Under the pieces are notes generated by a model that was not told the origin of the DNA, made no database searches, and saw nothing but the letters and a program-made list of their open reading frames with translations. The position numbers and the translations under genes were made by a program. 7,466 nt of DNA from JBFHRB01 sp041591915 (GTDB lineage Bacteria > Actinomycetota > Nitriliruptoria > Nitriliruptorales > Nitriliruptoraceae): NCBI GenBank assembly GCA_041591915.1, contig JBFHRB010000167.1:1-7466 (forward strand), given 5' to 3'. This document shows positions 6,501 through 7,466 of the stretch, piece by piece (the first letter of the stretch is position 1; each line of letters starts with the position of its first letter).

Positions 6501-7190
6501 AGCGTCACGCGTCACGTCGGGCAGCTGGTCCGGCAGCGTCAGCAGGAGCGGCACGCGCTCTGCCGCCGAGATGGCGCTGGCGACGAGTGCGTCTGGGAAG
6601 TTCGCGCCGGACGCGACGATGGCCAGGGTCGCGTGCCGTTCGCGGTCGAGCCCGTAGGTCGCGATCTGCGCGGCCGTGTCGTACCGCGTCATCCCCTGGA
6701 TCCGGACAACATGTCGATCGTCTCCCTCCAGGGCCGACACGACGGCCGGCCCGATGGCCAGCTCGCCGCCGAGGACGATGACCGTGCGTGGGTCGAGTTC
6801 GTCGACCGCCGCCGCTGCCGACGGGACCAGTCGGTCGGGTGCGGTCAACAGGATCGGCGATCCGAGCAGGCCGGAGAGGTAGCCAGCGGCGAGGCCGTCG
6901 GGGAACGCGTCGTGACGTGCCAGCAGCACCGTCGCGGTGTCGTAGCGCGCCGAGAGGGGCGTGTCATCGACCGCCATGAGTCGAGCGGTGTCAGCCCGAT
7001 CGAGCCCGGCGTAGCGCAGCACGATGGGGCCACCGTCCGCTGCGGCAACACTCCGGGCGGCCGGGACGCGGGGCGGCGAGTCGGGACGCGATGGCTCCGC
7101 TGCGACCGTGGGCGCCATCGTCGCAACCACGAGTGCGAGCAGCGCGACGAGCGAGGCTGCCGTCCTCGCCCTGGCTCGTGCTGGACGCAT
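3585..7190 (-). CDS. Secreted multidomain surface protein: CWB2 repeats, Ig-like modules, choice-of-anchor L-like domain
   Basis: A 1201-residue exported protein, probably held on the cell wall. Residues 1-31 are a signal peptide: Arg-rich start, hydrophobic stretch about 11-30, likely cleavage after TVAA. Three tandem cell-wall-binding repeats (CWB2, PF04122 type) span about 58-156, 161-259 and 263-369, each with an R-Y/F-x-TA motif, a FPDAL/FPDGL motif and a closing VLGG/VVAGG/VAGG turn; in other proteins three such repeats attach to anionic wall polymers. An Ig-like module follows (about 383-476). Residues 480-850 are beta-rich and not recognised. A second Ig-like module (about 858-940) precedes a C-terminal domain (about 948-1175) resembling choice-of-anchor L: FFTEDYPEAFGNDAF and a PGTHTLHLT...DSVASI ending. 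No LPXTG or C-terminal membrane segment is seen, fitting attachment by CWB2. The pairs C343/C375 and C1069/C1193 could form disulfides. The ATG has AAGGTG 5 nt upstream. Specific function is unknown. Confidence 0.88.
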   Translation of the reverse strand: MRPARARARTAASLVALLALVVATMAPTVAAEPSRPDSPPRVPAARSVAAADGGPIVLRYAGLDRADTARLMAVDDTPLSARYDTATVLLARHDAFPDGLAAGYLSGLLGSPILLTAPDRLVPSAAAAVDELDPRTVIVLGGELAIGPAVVSALEGDDRHVVRIQGMTRYDTAAQIATYGLDRERHATLAIVASGANFPDALVASAISAAERVPLLLTLPDQLPDVTRDALIELGVTEVVVAGGPAAVATGVEAAINALGISTLRVSGQDRFQTAVEFAYWAYGRFGWASTHVNLTTGERFPDALALGAHAGHDAPGPSPIALTGTGSFPPITRAWFEDIADCANSVLHVAGGTAAVTDAVVAEAADALHPPGGCADAAPPTVGIEEPTPNELIRATDRRVRVSGWATDAETAILEAHVFVDGVYVGPAEVSNATDPARWTVDLFAADAGFHRIDVVVVDAAGNSWPTGVDVVVELPAPGEAVVAPETVILDDELPAIVSVGAGEIVFNRDPGLEPSQVVVAPVSATTPEGLLRVVVIVSQVGGQYVVITAPGSLTDALHQGSLSAEPSLGTDRTPRISTGSGTQSGVYVEEVCQPTATPPEPKPLVGQGLTFDKVIPLGANASVRLEGAVDVDADVRADLDIDWAELELKWGIWPKKIRLTPEVAGFLLAFDVNQDLALQMTAEYERTASKDLHVITLDFAPITFFVGPVPVVLVPQIKIDAGASGNLSATLTAAAEQKLFFTVGAEYRDGTWRNLSGVDTRFEAERPGVSFGASVDAQAYADLEFSIDLYDVVGPKMTVRPYLEFQAGTARTPTWELYAGLSGSVGMHVVVAGIELVDYTAPNIFDVRETLARSDTPTIAVTKPTPGAVVPAGHVPVTLAGCDGEYDKVEWWTDDTRFQGSGGREHFVHLTPGVHTIRADAFVDNVNVGSGTVTVTAVVDRTGQFQVFGQPTDALEFAREIARNPALVTSAVWAFEPWDVSLSSTAVRSMAQEVVSSPYPWGYGIDLPRYAEGSTVGLLSTGDVYLADDLDAWAEHEWGGVNTDHGDSLFDMTVLRIGLDVPAGDNCLAMDVRFFTEDYPEAFGNDAFLAEVDGSSFSMWSGTLDAPASFARDASGTPLSVGQVGIFYLRPEYAVETTFEAATPRFRISTPITPGTHTLHLTMLEEYDARADSVASIADLRTMQTTESSECPFGGVVVR
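3666..4349 (-). other. Choice-of-anchor L-like domain at the surface protein C-terminus
   Basis: This segment encodes residues about 948-1175. It opens with DALEFAREIARNPALVTSA, continues through a segment that sets up a soluble beta fold, and has RFFTEDYPEAFGNDAFLAEV, which parallels the SEEYPE...NDAF core of choice-of-anchor L domains. It closes with PGTHTLHLT and a DSVASI that parallels the DSAV ending. The family is usually found next to various C-terminal anchors; here nothing follows but about 26 residues. The assignment rests on motif memory and not on a profile search. Confidence 0.6.
6084..7019 (-). other. Three CWB2 cell-wall-binding repeats within the surface protein
   Basis: This segment encodes residues 58-369. 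The repeats share the pattern R-Y/F-x-TA ... FPDAL/FPDGL ... V-x-GG: DRADTARL/FPDGL/VIVLGG, TRYDTAAQ/FPDAL/VVVAGG and DRFQTAVE/FPDAL/LHVAGG. The first repeat has lost the aromatic of the R-Y-x-T motif (DRADTA), and the third has longer insertions. Three copies is the usual number for a functional wall-binding unit in this family. Confidence 0.85.
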
Positions 7191-7322
7191 GGCGGCACCT
7201 TGCTCCGACCCTCACCTTGACCCGGGCCGGGTCGTCGGGGCTAGGGCGAACGCCCCTGAGCACGCGGGCCGTTCAGAGCGTGGGTACGCCCCGAGCCATG
7301 CCAGACCTCGCGACGGCTGTGG
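7191..7322 (-). other. Intergenic region between galE-like gene and surface-protein gene
   Basis: On the minus strand this 132-bp gap follows the galE-like stop and precedes the surface-protein ATG. AAGGTG (complement of 7196-7201) lies 5 nt before the ATG and is its likely ribosome site. GACCCGGGCCGGGTC at 7219-7233 is a perfect 7-bp inverted repeat around one base, too tight to be a hairpin but suitable as a protein-binding site. A weak hairpin of six pairs with one bulge can form at 7241-7260, and 5-bp arms CACGC/GCGTG lie at 7261-7265 and 7278-7282; either could end galE transcription. No clear -10/-35 pair is seen. Confidence 0.4.
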
Positions 7323-7466
7323 TCAGCTCCCGTACCCCTCGGGGTTCTGGTGCTGCCAGCGCCAGTGGTCGGCGAGCATCTCGTCGAGCCCGCGCGATGC
7401 CTTCCAGCCGAGCAGGCGCTCGGCGGTCGCCGGGTCGGCCCAGATCTGCTCGATGTCCCCGGCACG
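7323..7466 (-). CDS. galE: UDP-glucose 4-epimerase, C-terminal end (partial)
   Basis: The last 47 codons of a gene that enters from the right edge and stops at TGA (7323-7325). The peptide reads RAGDIEQIWADPATAERLLG, then GWKA, GLDEM, WRWQ and QNPEGYGS. This matches the C-terminal signature of GalE, where RPGD...ADP..A...LGWKA..GLD.M..D.WRWQ..NP.GY is highly conserved. The enzyme interconverts UDP-glucose and UDP-galactose through a bound NAD and supplies galactose units for polysaccharides and wall glycans as well as the Leloir pathway. The NAD-binding and catalytic parts lie outside the window, so a close relative in the same epimerase family cannot be excluded. It is transcribed in the same direction as the surface-protein gene, 132 bp away. 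Confidence 0.85.
   Translation of the reverse strand, partial: RAGDIEQIWADPATAERLLGWKASRGLDEMLADHWRWQHQNPEGYGS

Noticed and set aside
4701..7220. An 839-codon open frame on the plus strand, antisense to the surface-protein gene.
   Set aside because: It is rich in Arg, Asp, Gly and His with no domain or signal, and lies opposite a gene with a signal peptide and clear CWB2 repeats. Long antisense frames of this kind are expected from high third-position GC.
7286..7296. ACGCCCCGAGC, matching 11 bases of the 44-bp repeat.
   Set aside because: An 11-base match of such GC-rich sequence in 7.5 kb of high-GC DNA is not far from chance, and no second stem arm follows it.
7241..7465. A 74-codon minus-strand frame across the galE end and the intergenic region.
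   Set aside because: It is out of frame with the clearly conserved GalE C-terminal peptide and reads as Arg/Ser/Thr-rich noise.
1..7466. CRISPR array, tRNA or rRNA genes.
   Set aside because: No regularly spaced repeats, no tRNA-like cloverleaf with a TTC loop, and no rRNA signature were seen in any intergenic stretch.

Overview
The window is high-GC DNA with strong G/C preference at codon third positions, TTG starts preceded by AGGA/AAGGAG-type ribosome sites, and a secreted protein with N-terminal cell-wall-binding repeats (CWB2 family). This points to a high-GC Actinomycetota bacterium. A deep lineage such as Nitriliruptoria, where CWB2 surface proteins are common, is a guess from gene content and not a proven placement.

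Layout. At the left edge a few codons of a probable plus-strand gene may end at 54, inside a large hairpin (35-104). A C-rich, G-poor leader (105-300) follows. A complete RNase II/R-family exoribonuclease is on the plus strand (301-2394). Next, on the minus strand, is a serine hydrolase of the beta-lactamase/penicillin-binding-protein fold (2417-3448). A 1201-residue secreted surface protein follows on the minus strand (3585-7190): signal peptide, three CWB2 repeats, Ig-like modules, a large unrecognised beta-rich centre and a choice-of-anchor L-like C-terminal domain. A 132-bp gap separates it from the last 47 codons of a UDP-glucose 4-epimerase (galE-like), also minus strand, which runs off the right edge.

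The most notable structure is not a gene. The serine hydrolase is bracketed by a perfect 44-bp direct repeat (2368-2411 and 3546-3589). The repeat holds the last eight codons and stop of the RNase, a 10-bp-stem palindrome, and the stop codon of the surface-protein gene. Removing one repeat plus the intervening DNA (1178 bp) would join the two genes tail to tail, with 12 bp between their stop codons and nothing lost from either. The simplest reading is that a one-gene cassette entered a shared convergent terminator and duplicated it, so that all three gene ends now meet a copy of the same palindrome. No recombinase is present in the cassette, so the mechanism is open.

The genes do not form one pathway. 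The RNase is housekeeping RNA turnover. The epimerase and the cell-wall protein both belong broadly to envelope biology and lie in the same orientation. The hydrolase looks like solitary accessory cargo.
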